Below, piece by piece: positions 32,901 to 41,086 of a DNA stretch of 49,399 nucleotides (its first letter is position 1; every line of letters starts with the position of its first letter). Origin of the DNA: an uncultured Lachnospiraceae bacterium (GTDB lineage Bacteria; Bacillota; Clostridia; Lachnospirales; Lachnospiraceae). Both the position numbers and the translations under genes were made by a program. Below the pieces are notes generated by a model that saw nothing but the letters and a program-made list of their open reading frames with translations, did not search any database and was not told where the DNA came from. The stretch is taken from positions 1-49,399 of the forward strand of contig CAJUJM010000094.1 in NCBI GenBank assembly GCA_910586755.1. The letters are read 5' to 3'.

Positions 32901-33812
32901 TTATTCTAATTTATCCAAAAGCTGCATAAAATATTCGGGCAATGGAGCGGAAAACTCCATGTATTCCCCGGTTCTGGGATGGCGAATTCCCAGTATCCCG
33001 GCATGGAGGGTCTGGCCTTTTAATCCAGATAAGGGGCATTTGGCAGGACCGTAAACCGAATCCCCCAATAATGGATGGCCCAGGCTTGCCATGTGGACAC
33101 GGATTTGATGAGTTCTGCCGGTTTCCAGCTGGCATTGGATATAGGTATAGCCCTTCAGCTGCTTTAAAACCTGATAGTGGGTTACAGCCGTCTTTCCGTT
33201 TTTATAGTTAATGCTCATTTTTTTTCGATCTGAGGGGTGGCGCCCGATGGGACCTTCTACGGTCCCCTGAGGTTCCTTTAAGTTCCCGTGAACAATGGCA
33301 AAGTATTTTCGGGTAATGGAGTGCTCTTTCAGCTGGGCCGCTATGGATCGATGAGCTATATCGTTTTTGCACACTGCCAGGATTCCTGTAGTATCCTTGT
33401 CTATTCGGTGCACAATGCCGGGCCGGAGGATTCCGTTAATCCCGGACAGACTGCCGCGGCAGTGATCCAAGAGTCCATTTACCAGGGTTCCTGTATAATG
33501 TCCAGCCGCAGGATGGACTACCATGTCCTTTGGCTTATTGACAATCAAGATATCCTCATCTTCATAAAGAATATCCAGATCCATGGGCTCTGCCAGAATC
33601 TCTGGCTCTGCCGCTTCCGGAACCTGAAAAACAATCAAATCATCACAGCAGACCTTATAACTGCTCTTTACCGGAGAACCATTTACAGAAACAGCCTCAG
33701 ACTTTAACAATTTTTGGATATAAGAACGGGACAGGCCCTCTAAAAGGCCTGTCAGATATTTATCGATACGGATATCCTGATCCTCTTCCTCCACTAAAAA
33801 TCGCTGTTCCAA
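32901..33812 (-). CDS. RluD-family 23S rRNA pseudouridine synthase
   Basis: A 303-residue RluA/RluD-family protein. It has an N-terminal S4 RNA-binding domain (about 14-60) and a catalytic domain with H-R-I-D-K-D-T-T-G-I-L near residue 138, whose Asp is the nucleophile. G-R-T-H-Q-I-R-V-H-M-A lies near 232. The gene after lspA in B. subtilis (ylyB) is the same type, matching the order here. RluD modifies the helix 69 region of 23S rRNA in other bacteria; target specificity is inferred. The ATG follows AAGGAGG. Confidence 0.9.
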   Translation of the reverse strand: MEQRFLVEEEDQDIRIDKYLTGLLEGLSRSYIQKLLKSEAVSVNGSPVKSSYKVCCDDLIVFQVPEAAEPEILAEPMDLDILYEDEDILIVNKPKDMVVHPAAGHYTGTLVNGLLDHCRGSLSGINGILRPGIVHRIDKDTTGILAVCKNDIAHRSIAAQLKEHSITRKYFAIVHGNLKEPQGTVEGPIGRHPSDRKKMSINYKNGKTAVTHYQVLKQLKGYTYIQCQLETGRTHQIRVHMASLGHPLLGDSVYGPAKCPLSGLKGQTLHAGILGIRHPRTGEYMEFSAPLPEYFMQLLDKLE

Positions 33813-33831
33813 AGGAACCTCCTTATGTTTT

Positions 33832-33861
33832 GCAACTGCTCAGACGGCAGGGAATGGTTAC
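33832..33861. repeat. Dispersed palindromic repeat, degenerate copy
   Basis: GCAACTGCTCAGACGGC (33832-33848) and GGAATGGTTAC (33851-33861) align with the element at 35610-35640. It continues into ACTATAAAAG and GCCGCCGGC, a stretch echoed at the 3' end of minE. Confidence 0.6.
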
Positions 33862-33873
33862 TATAAAAGTCCC

Positions 33874-33960
33874 GCCGCCGGCAGGCGGCATAAGTTCAGG
33901 GATGCCCCATGCGCCCGCCAGACTTTTCTGTGTGGCAGTGCGTCTGCCGCCGGGCGCATG
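33874..33960. repeat. Two GC-rich hairpins between lspA and the rluD-type gene
   Basis: GCCGCC-GGCA-GGCGGC (33874-33889) is a perfect 6-bp hairpin. CATGCGCCCG (33908-33917) pairs with CGGGCGCATG (33951-33960), with further partial pairing of CAGAC and GTCTG inside. No T-run. With the preceding degenerate palindrome these fill the whole 153-base gap, so the gap seems to be made of repeat DNA. Confidence 0.6.
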
Positions 33961-33965
33961 AAGGT

Positions 33966-34490
33966 TTACGGTTTCTCCTCTGCTTCTTTTTTGCCAGGAG
34001 AAAAGATCTCCAGTTCTTCTTCTTTATAAAACCACAGCATTAATAAGAGAAAAGCGGCGGCAGATGTGGTTACATAGATATCCGCTACATTAAAGATAGG
34101 GAAATCAATGAGGGAAAAATAAAGAAAGTCTACCACATAACCATTGCTTACCCGATCCACCATATTGCCGATAGCGCCGGACGCAAGCATATTCAGACAA
34201 ACAGTCAATGGAAGAAAGCGGCGGCTTACCGGCATCTTTATCAGTGCATACACCGTAAAGACCAATACTGCCAAGGTAATCAGAAAGAGAAATCCCTGCT
34301 TCCCCTGGAGAATGCTGAAAGCTGCTCCCCTGTTCTCAGAATAAAAAAGTTCAAATACCCCTTCGATTATCACAAAGGCTGGATTCCCCTTTAAATGAGT
34401 GACAGCCAGATGTTTGGTCCACTGATCGAAAAAAATCAGGATAAGGGCGCTGAGAGAAAACATGCAGATCTGTTTTCCTTTTCCTTTCAT
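33966..34490 (-). CDS. lspA: LspA, prolipoprotein signal peptidase
   Basis: A 174-residue membrane protein with four hydrophobic helices and the LspA signature. N-R-G-A-A-F-S precedes the two catalytic aspartates, in G-N-M-V-D-R-V and F-N-V-A-D. The C-terminus has a Lys/Glu-rich tail. It cleaves the signal peptide of lipid-modified prolipoproteins, such as those encoded at 24.9 and 39.7 kb here. Its start overlaps the aroB stop by four bases. Confidence 0.95.
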   Translation of the reverse strand: MKGKGKQICMFSLSALILIFFDQWTKHLAVTHLKGNPAFVIIEGVFELFYSENRGAAFSILQGKQGFLFLITLAVLVFTVYALIKMPVSRRFLPLTVCLNMLASGAIGNMVDRVSNGYVVDFLYFSLIDFPIFNVADIYVTTSAAAFLLLMLWFYKEEELEIFSPGKKEAEEKP

Positions 34491-35578
34491 AGGCTCACCG
34501 CCTCCAATCCCTGCCGCATTTCTTCTTCTGTAACAGTTCTGTCTACATATGCATTTCCAATCTCACTAAGAAGAATAAACTTAATAAGGCCCTGCTCCAT
34601 CTTCTTATCATGTTTGGTGGCTTGAATGATCTCTTCCGGGTCCAGGCCTTCTGTTTTGGCGGGAAGATGGAAAATTTGTAAGACTCGGGAAAGCTCTTCC
34701 ACCTCCCGAACACTTATCATCCCCCTTAAGGCGCTGATCCGGCAGGCAGCCAGACAGCCGATGGCCACGCAATGGCCGTGGAGCATGGTGAAATCCTTTA
34801 ATTTTTCTATGGCATGCCCCAGGGTATGGCCAAAATTTAAAAGGGCTCGTTCCCCCAGCTCTTTTGGGTCGTTTTCCACTACATCCCGCTTAATCCGGTT
34901 ACTCTCCCAAATCATTTCCCGGCAGACTTTTAAATCCCTGGCCTCAATGGCAGAAGCATTGCGGCACAGCCAACGGTAATACTCCTGATTTTTAATCAGG
35001 CCATGCTTAATAATTTCCCCCATACCGGAAGAAAACTGGTCCTGATCCAAAGTCTGTAAGGTGGCCAGATTGGTGTAAACCAGACGGGGCATGTGGAAAG
35101 CGCCTACCATATTTTTGTAAGCATCAAAATCTACACCGGTTTTTCCGCCAATGCTGCTGTCTACCTGGGAAAGCAGGGTGGTAGGGATCTGAACAAAGGA
35201 GATCCCTCTTAAATAGGTAGCCGCCGCAAAGCCACACAGATCTCCGGTAACTCCGCCGCCTAACGCCACCAGCATGTCGGTTCTGTCAAAATGATGTCTA
35301 ATTAAAAATTCATATAACTCCCGGACTGTATTCAAATTCTTATTCTCTTCCCCAGCCGGGAATACAAACATCTCGGTTCTGGCGCTGCAGCCTGTGAGAA
35401 TCTCCCTGATTTCTTCCCCGTAAAGCCCGGCTACATTGGAATCCGTGACAATACAAAGCTTTATAGAGCTGGTCCCCAGCTCCAAAAGCCTGGGCTTTAA
35501 CTGGCTAAAGCTTTCCTCTATTACAATCTGGTACAGAGGTTTTCTTTCTGTATCGTGTACAATCAGACAATCAGACAT
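34487..35578 (-). CDS. aroB: AroB, 3-dehydroquinate synthase
   Basis: A 363-residue enzyme with the NAD-binding motif A-L-G-G-G-V-T-G-D near residue 105, the segment I-P-T-T-L-L-S-Q-V-D-S-S-I-G-G-K-T-G, and zinc ligands in N-F-G-H-T-L-G-H and M-L-H-G-H. It converts DAHP to 3-dehydroquinate in the shikimate pathway. No other shikimate gene is nearby. It sits between ylmH and lspA, where many Firmicutes carry divIVA and ileS, so its place here is unusual. Confidence 0.95.
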   Translation of the reverse strand: MSDCLIVHDTERKPLYQIVIEESFSQLKPRLLELGTSSIKLCIVTDSNVAGLYGEEIREILTGCSARTEMFVFPAGEENKNLNTVRELYEFLIRHHFDRTDMLVALGGGVTGDLCGFAAATYLRGISFVQIPTTLLSQVDSSIGGKTGVDFDAYKNMVGAFHMPRLVYTNLATLQTLDQDQFSSGMGEIIKHGLIKNQEYYRWLCRNASAIEARDLKVCREMIWESNRIKRDVVENDPKELGERALLNFGHTLGHAIEKLKDFTMLHGHCVAIGCLAACRISALRGMISVREVEELSRVLQIFHLPAKTEGLDPEEIIQATKHDKKMEQGLIKFILLSEIGNAYVDRTVTEEEMRQGLEAVSL

Positions 35579-35608
35579 GCTGTCTCCTTTCTTTTAAACC
35601 CGTCCTTT

Positions 35609-35641
35609 CGTAACCGTTCAGACGCCGTCTGAATGGTTACG
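35609..35641. repeat. Dispersed palindromic repeat, most complete copy
   Basis: GTAACCGTTCAGACG (35610-35624) and CGTCTGAATGGTTAC (35626-35640) form an almost perfect 15-bp inverted repeat with one G-T position, extended by C/G at the ends. It fills about half of the 67-base gap between ylmH and aroB and has no T-run. Confidence 0.8.
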
Positions 35642-35645
35642 TCTC

Positions 35646-36401
35646 TTATGAATAGCGATCCAGGGTAATAAAAAGTCTTCCCTTCTTCGTTTCTGTCTCT
35701 ACACCTCGATAAACAAACCTGCCAAAGCCTCTTACAGAGACAATGTCCTCTTCTTTTAATAAAAAGCTGTTGGATGTAACCATACGGCCATTTACAAAGA
35801 CCTTTTCTCCTTCAATATATGGCGTCATTTTGCTTCTGGAAGACTGCCAGGCCAGGGCCAGGATACAATCCAGACGCAGGGAAGCCACACTTCCGGAAAC
35901 AGTCTCAAATTTTGGGGTGATGGAGAGCTCCTTTATCTCCGCCCGTTCCAGAACCATATTGGTGTGACGGACAAAGCTTAGTTCTCTGCAAAGATAATCT
36001 GCCATATCCTCCATACAGAAAATATGGCAGATCTTGTCCTCAATTAAAATATCCCCGATTTTACTCCGTTCAATTCCCAGATTCATCAGGGCGCCCAAAT
36101 AATCTCTGTGGCTTAAGTTTTCTGCAAACCGTGGATTTACCGGCCTGGCGATGAGGCAGGTAAACGGATATTCACAGAGCTTTTCCTCATAAGAAGGAAG
36201 AAAGCAAACAACCTTCCTCTCCGCCATTCTATATCCTCCGGCCAGCTCATATTTGACAGACGGAAGGGAAGAAAGCAGAGAAAAGAATATTGTCTGCTCA
36301 TATAAATTTAAAAAATCAGTATGTACAGGAATGTCCCGCTGAAAACATATGCGGGACAATTCCTGAATTCGCTTCCGAAATAATGCTTCTTCTTTTTCCA
36401 T
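35646..36401 (-). CDS. YlmH-like S4-domain RNA-binding protein
   Basis: A 251-residue protein of the YlmH family with an N-terminal alpha/beta region and a C-terminal S4 domain (about 170-240: L-D-C-I-L-A-L-A-W...V-N-G-R-M-V...V-S-V-R-G-F-G-R). In B. subtilis ylmH follows sepF in the division cluster; YlmH homologues bind the ribosome and help rescue stalled translation. Here it lies 16 bases behind sepF, keeping this link. Confidence 0.88.
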   Translation of the reverse strand: MEKEEALFRKRIQELSRICFQRDIPVHTDFLNLYEQTIFFSLLSSLPSVKYELAGGYRMAERKVVCFLPSYEEKLCEYPFTCLIARPVNPRFAENLSHRDYLGALMNLGIERSKIGDILIEDKICHIFCMEDMADYLCRELSFVRHTNMVLERAEIKELSITPKFETVSGSVASLRLDCILALAWQSSRSKMTPYIEGEKVFVNGRMVTSNSFLLKEEDIVSVRGFGRFVYRGVETETKKGRLFITLDRYS

Positions 36402-36417
36402 AAACAGATGACACCGG

Positions 36418-36945
36418 TTAAAAATGGAGATTCAGTCCGCCGGTTCCTCCTAATGTATTCCCGCTTAAAAATTCCTGGAAATCTCCCGACAGTTCCACGG
36501 ACTCTGGGGAAATAATGAATATGTAGTTGGAAATCTTTTTTAAATTTCCATCTATGGAGTAGGCTGATCCGGAAATAAAATCAATAATTCTCTGAGCAAC
36601 CTCGGTATGGATCCCTTCCATATTCAGGAGGACTGCCTTGCCGGATAACAGATAATTGCATATCTCCTGAGAATCCTCCATGGAGGTGGGTCTTACCAAA
36701 ACGACCTCCATACCTGCGCCTCTGGAGCGCATAGGAACTACCTTACTGTTGGAACTGGAGCGGGCAGAACCCATGAAACGGGATTTGGGCGGTTCATCTT
36801 CATCCTCGTACTCATCTCTGTCTCTGGAAACACCTCTTCTGGCAGGCCTCTCGTCTTCGTACTCTTCTTCTTCATCTAAAAAGTAACCGTCATCATCCTC
36901 ATCAGTGAGACGTGTTAATTCCATTAACTTATTTAACAGGCTCAT
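36418..36945 (-). CDS. sepF: SepF, cell division protein
   Basis: A 175-residue protein. The first 30 residues form an amphipathic membrane-binding start (M-S-L-L-N-K-L-M-E-L) followed by an acidic linker (about 15-60). The SepF domain (about 78-165) shows V-L-V-R-P-T-S-M-E-D-S-Q-E-I, L-N-M-E-G-I and the C-terminal F-I-I-S-P-E-S-V. SepF anchors FtsZ to the membrane and shapes the septum. It sits between yggS and ylmH, the conserved order. Confidence 0.93.
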   Translation of the reverse strand: MSLLNKLMELTRLTDEDDDGYFLDEEEEYEDERPARRGVSRDRDEYEDEDEPPKSRFMGSARSSSNSKVVPMRSRGAGMEVVLVRPTSMEDSQEICNYLLSGKAVLLNMEGIHTEVAQRIIDFISGSAYSIDGNLKKISNYIFIISPESVELSGDFQEFLSGNTLGGTGGLNLHF

Positions 36946-36971
36946 GTATACTTACTCTCCTATCTTTTTGA

Positions 36972-37652
36972 CTAGCGATGTCCAAAAATGCTTGTACCCA
37001 CTCGTACTATCGTGGCGCCCTCTTCAATCGCTACCTCATAATCCCCGGACATTCCCATAGAAAGCACGTCCATAGACATATTATCAATGTTTTTACTGGC
37101 TATGTCAACAGATAATTGAAATAAATCTTGAAAAACTTTTCGATTTTGTTCTGGATTTTCGACAAAAGGCGGAATTGTCATAAAACCTTTTACTCTCATA
37201 TGGGAAAAGAGGGCGATTTCTTCCAATGCTTTTTCCACTTCTTCTACAAAAAAACCGAATTTACTTTCCTCTCTGGCTACATTGATCTCCAAAAGCACCG
37301 GGGTAACAAGTCCTGCTCTGGCGCTCTCTTCCTCTATCTGGCGAGCCAGACGCAGGGAATCTACTGAGTGAATCAAAACAGTTTTTCCAATTACCTGGCG
37401 TACCTTGTTGCGCTGAAGGTGGCCAATCATATGAAATCTGGCGTTCCCCGGCATACCAGGAGACTTCTCCAGAATCTCCTGAACCTTGTTTTCGCCAAAA
37501 TCCCTGGCTCCTGCCTCATATGCGTCTAAGAGCATGGGAAGGGGCTTGGTTTTACTAACTGCAACTAAAGTTACATCTTCCCTCTTTCTGCCTGCCCGGA
37601 GGCATGCCTGCTTTACCCGCTCTTCTACTTCTAAATACTGTTCTCTTACCAC
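36972..37652 (-). CDS. yggS: YggS/PLPBP family pyridoxal phosphate homeostasis protein
   Basis: A 226-residue PLP-binding barrel protein. The cofactor lysine lies in V-A-V-S-K-T-K-P (residues 30-37), followed by F-G-E-N-K-V-Q-E and the phosphate-binding G-M-S-G-D-Y-E-V-A-I near 205. The family (YlmE, PROSC) controls free PLP and has no catalytic reaction of its own. The position before sepF matches ylmE of B. subtilis. The stop and the sepF start are about 26 bases apart. Confidence 0.94.
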   Translation of the reverse strand: MVREQYLEVEERVKQACLRAGRKREDVTLVAVSKTKPLPMLLDAYEAGARDFGENKVQEILEKSPGMPGNARFHMIGHLQRNKVRQVIGKTVLIHSVDSLRLARQIEEESARAGLVTPVLLEINVAREESKFGFFVEEVEKALEEIALFSHMRVKGFMTIPPFVENPEQNRKVFQDLFQLSVDIASKNIDNMSMDVLSMGMSGDYEVAIEEGATIVRVGTSIFGHR

Positions 37653-37670
37653 TGTTCTCTCCCCTTGTTT

Positions 37671-39074
37671 CTATTGATAAATCAGTTTTCCCTCTTCCAC
37701 TGTTCCTGCATCCAATACAATGTGATCGTATACGGAAAGCCCGTAATCCATATTTTTCTTTACCGTGCAATATTCGTCATTGGATGTCAGCACCTCAATC
37801 TGCTTAAATACGGCATAGCCTTTATTGATATTATAAACTCCCTTAAGAGAGGCTGTGGTTCCAAGCTGATAGCGATCCGTTGACTCCGGTTTTATCAGAT
37901 AATCTCCTGGTTGAAATCCCTGGTCCCCGCCTATCTCAATATAATAATACTCGTCTGTGGCATAATATAGAGTAGCCGGCGTAAATACCATAGAAGCTCC
38001 GTTATTAGAATAGACTTCCTTAAAAAATCCGGTATCGTTGCTGTCCCCGCCTTTGGCCAGGTAATCCAGGGGAACCAAAAAGAAATCTTTGGTAGTAACT
38101 GCGGAAATCGGGATTTTCAGGCCATCTACCTTATCAGATACAATCTCAAAATCCACATACCGTTCCGACACAAACTGGATCATATATTTGTTAAAATCCA
38201 GCTTACCGTAAGGTTTTCCATCTGCTCCCGTAATCATGGAAAAGCTGCCGGTGGTAGTCAGCCCCCTTCCTCTAAAGGATACCTTCAGGCTGCTCTCTGT
38301 ACCATACTTTTCCACATCTTCCTCAGTCAAAGGAAATACAATAGACCAATCGTCTGAGACCACAAGTTTGTAGACCGGCTCGTTTAATTCTGCAATCTCT
38401 CCGGCCCGGGTAACCGTGCTTGGATAGCTGCTTCTGTCAAACAGGGACGCTTCCACCTGGGAGGCCTCTAAACCTTCCAGAGTATCAATGGTATAAGATA
38501 CAATCCCTGCTTTGTCAGATCGGACCTGAGTAAAGCGGATTCCTGCCGCCTCCATGGCTGCCAGATTGTCTGCCGTGTCAAAATTGGAATACTCTAAAAT
38601 CAATGACTCCAAAGAATATTTAATATCATATACACTTCCAAAATTTGCTTCATCAAAAGTAAGGTTAAAGGCGGAAAGCTGTTTTTTTACCGCAGAAAGG
38701 CTGTCTGAGCTTAAAGACTGTCCATCAGAATTTTGGTTTAGAAAGTCAGACATTTTGTTTTCTTCATCAATGGAATAAACCGTAGTTCCAACTGCCGCCC
38801 GCCGGCCCTCTCCTACGTAGTAATTGATAGTGCCTGCCTTGCTGGTATATTTGACTTCTTCGTCCCGAAGGATGATTCCGGTGTAGTCCTTGTCATTTAC
38901 GATGCCCCCATCTACTACTTCATAAAATTGGATTTTTTCCCGCTTCACATATGTATAGACACTAAAACCCATATATACGAAAATTAATGCAAAAATGATC
39001 ATACCGATGTTGATATTCAGAGGCCTTCGATAACGTATGACTTTATTGTTCTTCTTCGGGTTTTTCTTTGCCAC
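37671..39074 (-). CDS. HlyD-like periplasmic-adaptor-type membrane protein
   Basis: About 467 residues. I choose the GTG at 39074, nine bases behind AAAGGAGG, over an ATG at 39095 that would start before that site. A Lys-rich start and one membrane helix (about 22-42) are followed by an extracytoplasmic region with I-L-R-D-E and a barrel-sandwich/coiled pattern similar to HlyD-type adaptors. No ABC transporter or outer channel lies nearby, and the cell is Gram-positive. In Lachnospiraceae such a gene commonly precedes yggS-sepF, so a division or envelope role is possible. Function not established. Confidence 0.7.
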   Translation of the reverse strand: MAKKNPKKNNKVIRYRRPLNINIGMIIFALIFVYMGFSVYTYVKREKIQFYEVVDGGIVNDKDYTGIILRDEEVKYTSKAGTINYYVGEGRRAAVGTTVYSIDEENKMSDFLNQNSDGQSLSSDSLSAVKKQLSAFNLTFDEANFGSVYDIKYSLESLILEYSNFDTADNLAAMEAAGIRFTQVRSDKAGIVSYTIDTLEGLEASQVEASLFDRSSYPSTVTRAGEIAELNEPVYKLVVSDDWSIVFPLTEEDVEKYGTESSLKVSFRGRGLTTTGSFSMITGADGKPYGKLDFNKYMIQFVSERYVDFEIVSDKVDGLKIPISAVTTKDFFLVPLDYLAKGGDSNDTGFFKEVYSNNGASMVFTPATLYYATDEYYYIEIGGDQGFQPGDYLIKPESTDRYQLGTTASLKGVYNINKGYAVFKQIEVLTSNDEYCTVKKNMDYGLSVYDHIVLDAGTVEEGKLIYQ

Positions 39075-39132
39075 TGGTGAAGTCCTCCTTTCCATCTAGT
39101 ATTATAGGAGAAATTTACCAAAAATTCAAGTT

Positions 39133-39167
39133 AAAAAGAGGTACTGCCTGGTTTGCAGTACCTCTTA
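39133..39167 (-). terminator. Intrinsic terminator of the P-loop protein gene
   Basis: AAGAGGTACTGC (39137-39148) and GCAGTACCTCTT (39156-39167) form a perfect 12-bp stem with a 7-base loop. On minus it runs into five T (complement of 39134-39138). Confidence 0.85.
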
Positions 39168-39219
39168 TGTAGTGTAGAAGTATCCGGGAAACACACAGAG
39201 AACGTGTATTTCGGCTGTT

Positions 39220-39639
39220 TTATAAAGAGACGATTACGTCTTTTTTCGCGTGCTCAGGAAGCTCGTCCGCATCCAGGGATACGCTTAAAATAAAGGTTAC
39301 GTGTGACTTCTCACCGATTTTTTCCAAAATTGAAATGGTTTCGGAAATGTCTTCCCCTTCCAGGCAGGACAATTTGAGGAAACTATCTAAATACATGGCC
39401 TCCAGATCGTGGTCTTGAGAAATAATACCGCAAACAAAGCCGATAAAGCTTTCGCAGCTGGTAATCGGATATTCATTTACATTGATCAGTCGAATACGGT
39501 TGTTTAATTCGTACATATGTTTGGAACTCTTATCCAAGTATACAATAGTGCCATGTGCATTCTTAATAGCGGTATTGGCTCTCTCCAAAAGATGTTTGGT
39601 CTTACCTTTACCTTTTCTTCCTGCAATAATCTGAACCAT
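39220..39639 (-). CDS. Small P-loop protein of unknown function
   Basis: A 139-residue protein with an N-terminal Walker A-like loop G-R-K-G-K-G-K-T-K (residues 7-15). A hydrophobic strand ending in Y-L-D (about residue 85) could be a Walker B. The C-terminal strand T-F-I-L-S-V-S-L-D completes a minimal P-loop fold. It is too short for a PilT or RecA protein. It has its own promoter (TTGATT-17-TATAAT) and terminator, so it is a separately expressed gene. I do not recognise a function. Confidence 0.75.
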   Translation of the reverse strand: MVQIIAGRKGKGKTKHLLERANTAIKNAHGTIVYLDKSSKHMYELNNRIRLINVNEYPITSCESFIGFVCGIISQDHDLEAMYLDSFLKLSCLEGEDISETISILEKIGEKSHVTFILSVSLDADELPEHAKKDVIVSL

Positions 39640-39696
39640 AACAATCTCCTCCTTGGGGTCATTGATTTGTATAAAAAGTCGATTCGAATTAAATTA

Positions 39697-39725
39697 ATTA
39701 TAGTATAATTTTCAAAAAAAATCAA
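39697..39725 (-). promoter_or_regulatory. Promoter of the P-loop protein gene
   Basis: On minus, TTGATT (complement of 39720-39725), a 17-base spacer and TATAAT (complement of 39697-39702). The AAGGAGGAG ribosome binding site lies just before the ATG at 39639. Confidence 0.75.
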
Positions 39726-39728
39726 TAA

Positions 39729-40697
39729 CTAATTGACAATTTTAGAAATAATATTTGACATATTGTCATAAAGCCCGGGCCGGCTCTGAGCTTTCATAAT
39801 CACAGAGATGTATTCCTCAGAAGATGGGTCACGGGTTGCCATTACCAGACAGTAGCCTGCTGCCTGGGTGGTTCCGGTCTTTCCACCAAATACCGTAAGC
39901 CCCTCCGGTGTCTCCCTCTCTCCTGTCATAAACCAGTTTCCGCCCTTCCAGGTAGTGGAAACCGTTTCTCCAGAAGCAGACTGATAGGAGGCCGCATAGG
40001 CAGTGGATCCGGTCATCTCCCGAAATTTAGAGTATTTCATGGCTTCATGGAATATCAGATATAAGTCGTAGGCCGTGGTATAGTGATCTTCCTCATGAAG
40101 GCCATGAGGATTGGTGAAATGGGTACCGGTAGCCCCAAGAGCCCTGGCTTCCTGGTTCATCATATCCGCGAAGCCTTCAATGCTTCCGGCCATATGGATT
40201 GCAATAGCGGCTCCGGCATCATTTCCTGAAGGAAGCATTAACCCATATAAAAGCTGCTCCAGAGTCAATTTGTCGCCAGGATGAATCCCGCATAAGGAGG
40301 CTCCTGCCTCTGTAATCACCGCATCCCTGGTGACGGTTACTTCATCGGACAGGTTGCCATATTTAATGGCAATCAGAGCAGTCATAATCTTGGTGGTGCT
40401 GGCCGGATAAAGCTTTTCATAAACATTTTTACTGTAGACAGTTTGAGAGCCATCCATAGAGAAGACTCCGGCTGCTTCTGCTGTCACCGATTGATCGCTG
40501 TCGCCGGAAAAGTCTGTAACTATGCACAAATCCTGGGCAAAAGCGGATGCCCGGTCCGGTTCTGCCTCTTCTTTTCCACTCTCCCAAACTATGGAAGAAA
40601 AGTCATAGGGACGCTCAAGCTCTCCTGAGGAACAGCCGCTGAGAGAAATACTGATCAAAGCCAATATCAGGGCTTTGAAAGGGATTATTCGCGCCAC
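39729..40697 (-). CDS. D-alanyl-D-alanine carboxypeptidase (DacF/PBP5-like lipoprotein)
   Basis: A 322-residue penicillin-binding protein. The start is a GTG at 40697 behind GGGGGG. A lipoprotein signal ends in L-S-G-C (Cys near 22). The S11 peptidase motifs are S-T-T-K (about 104), S-G-N (about 157) and K-T-G-T-T (about 274). It trims the terminal D-Ala of peptidoglycan stem peptides outside the membrane. The usual C-terminal beta domain and amphipathic anchor of PBP5 are absent, and the lipid anchor replaces them. It overlaps mgsA by 13 bases. Confidence 0.92.
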   Translation of the reverse strand: MARIIPFKALILALISISLSGCSSGELERPYDFSSIVWESGKEEAEPDRASAFAQDLCIVTDFSGDSDQSVTAEAAGVFSMDGSQTVYSKNVYEKLYPASTTKIMTALIAIKYGNLSDEVTVTRDAVITEAGASLCGIHPGDKLTLEQLLYGLMLPSGNDAGAAIAIHMAGSIEGFADMMNQEARALGATGTHFTNPHGLHEEDHYTTAYDLYLIFHEAMKYSKFREMTGSTAYAASYQSASGETVSTTWKGGNWFMTGERETPEGLTVFGGKTGTTQAAGYCLVMATRDPSSEEYISVIMKAQSRPGLYDNMSNIISKIVN

Positions 40698-41071
40698 TCT
40701 AAATCCCCCCGCTCCAAAGACTTAATTAAAAGCTCTGCAGTAGCCAGGTTGGTGGCCAGAGGAATATTATAGGTGTCGCACAGCCTTACCACATCGTTGA
40801 CATCCGGTTCATGAACCTTTGGATTGTGAGGATCCCGTAGAAAGATTACCAAATCCATTTCGTCATGTTCGATCATAGAGGCAAGCTGCTGCCCGCCTCC
40901 CAAATGTCCGGCCAGATACTTGTGGACATCCAGATTGGTTACCTCTTCTATAAGCCTTCCGGTGGTTCCGGTGGCAAACAGAGAATGTTTGCATAAGACT
41001 CCCCTGTATGCGATACAAAAATTCTGCATCAATTTCTTCTTTGCATCATGTGCAATTAACCCTACATTCAT
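40685..41071 (-). CDS. mgsA: Methylglyoxal synthase
   Basis: A 128-residue enzyme with I-A-H-D-A-K-K near the start, the phosphate-binding G-T-T-G, A-G-H-L-G-G-G-Q-Q, and F-L-R-D-P-H-N-P-K-V-H-E-P-D with the catalytic Asp and His. It converts dihydroxyacetone phosphate to methylglyoxal and phosphate, a glycolytic bypass. The length is slightly under E. coli MgsA (152). In many Clostridia mgsA follows rodA as here. The ATG lies behind GGAGGG. Confidence 0.95.
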   Translation of the reverse strand: MNVGLIAHDAKKKLMQNFCIAYRGVLCKHSLFATGTTGRLIEEVTNLDVHKYLAGHLGGGQQLASMIEHDEMDLVIFLRDPHNPKVHEPDVNDVVRLCDTYNIPLATNLATAELLIKSLERGDLEWRE

Positions 41072-41086
41072 ATAGGCCCTCCTTCA

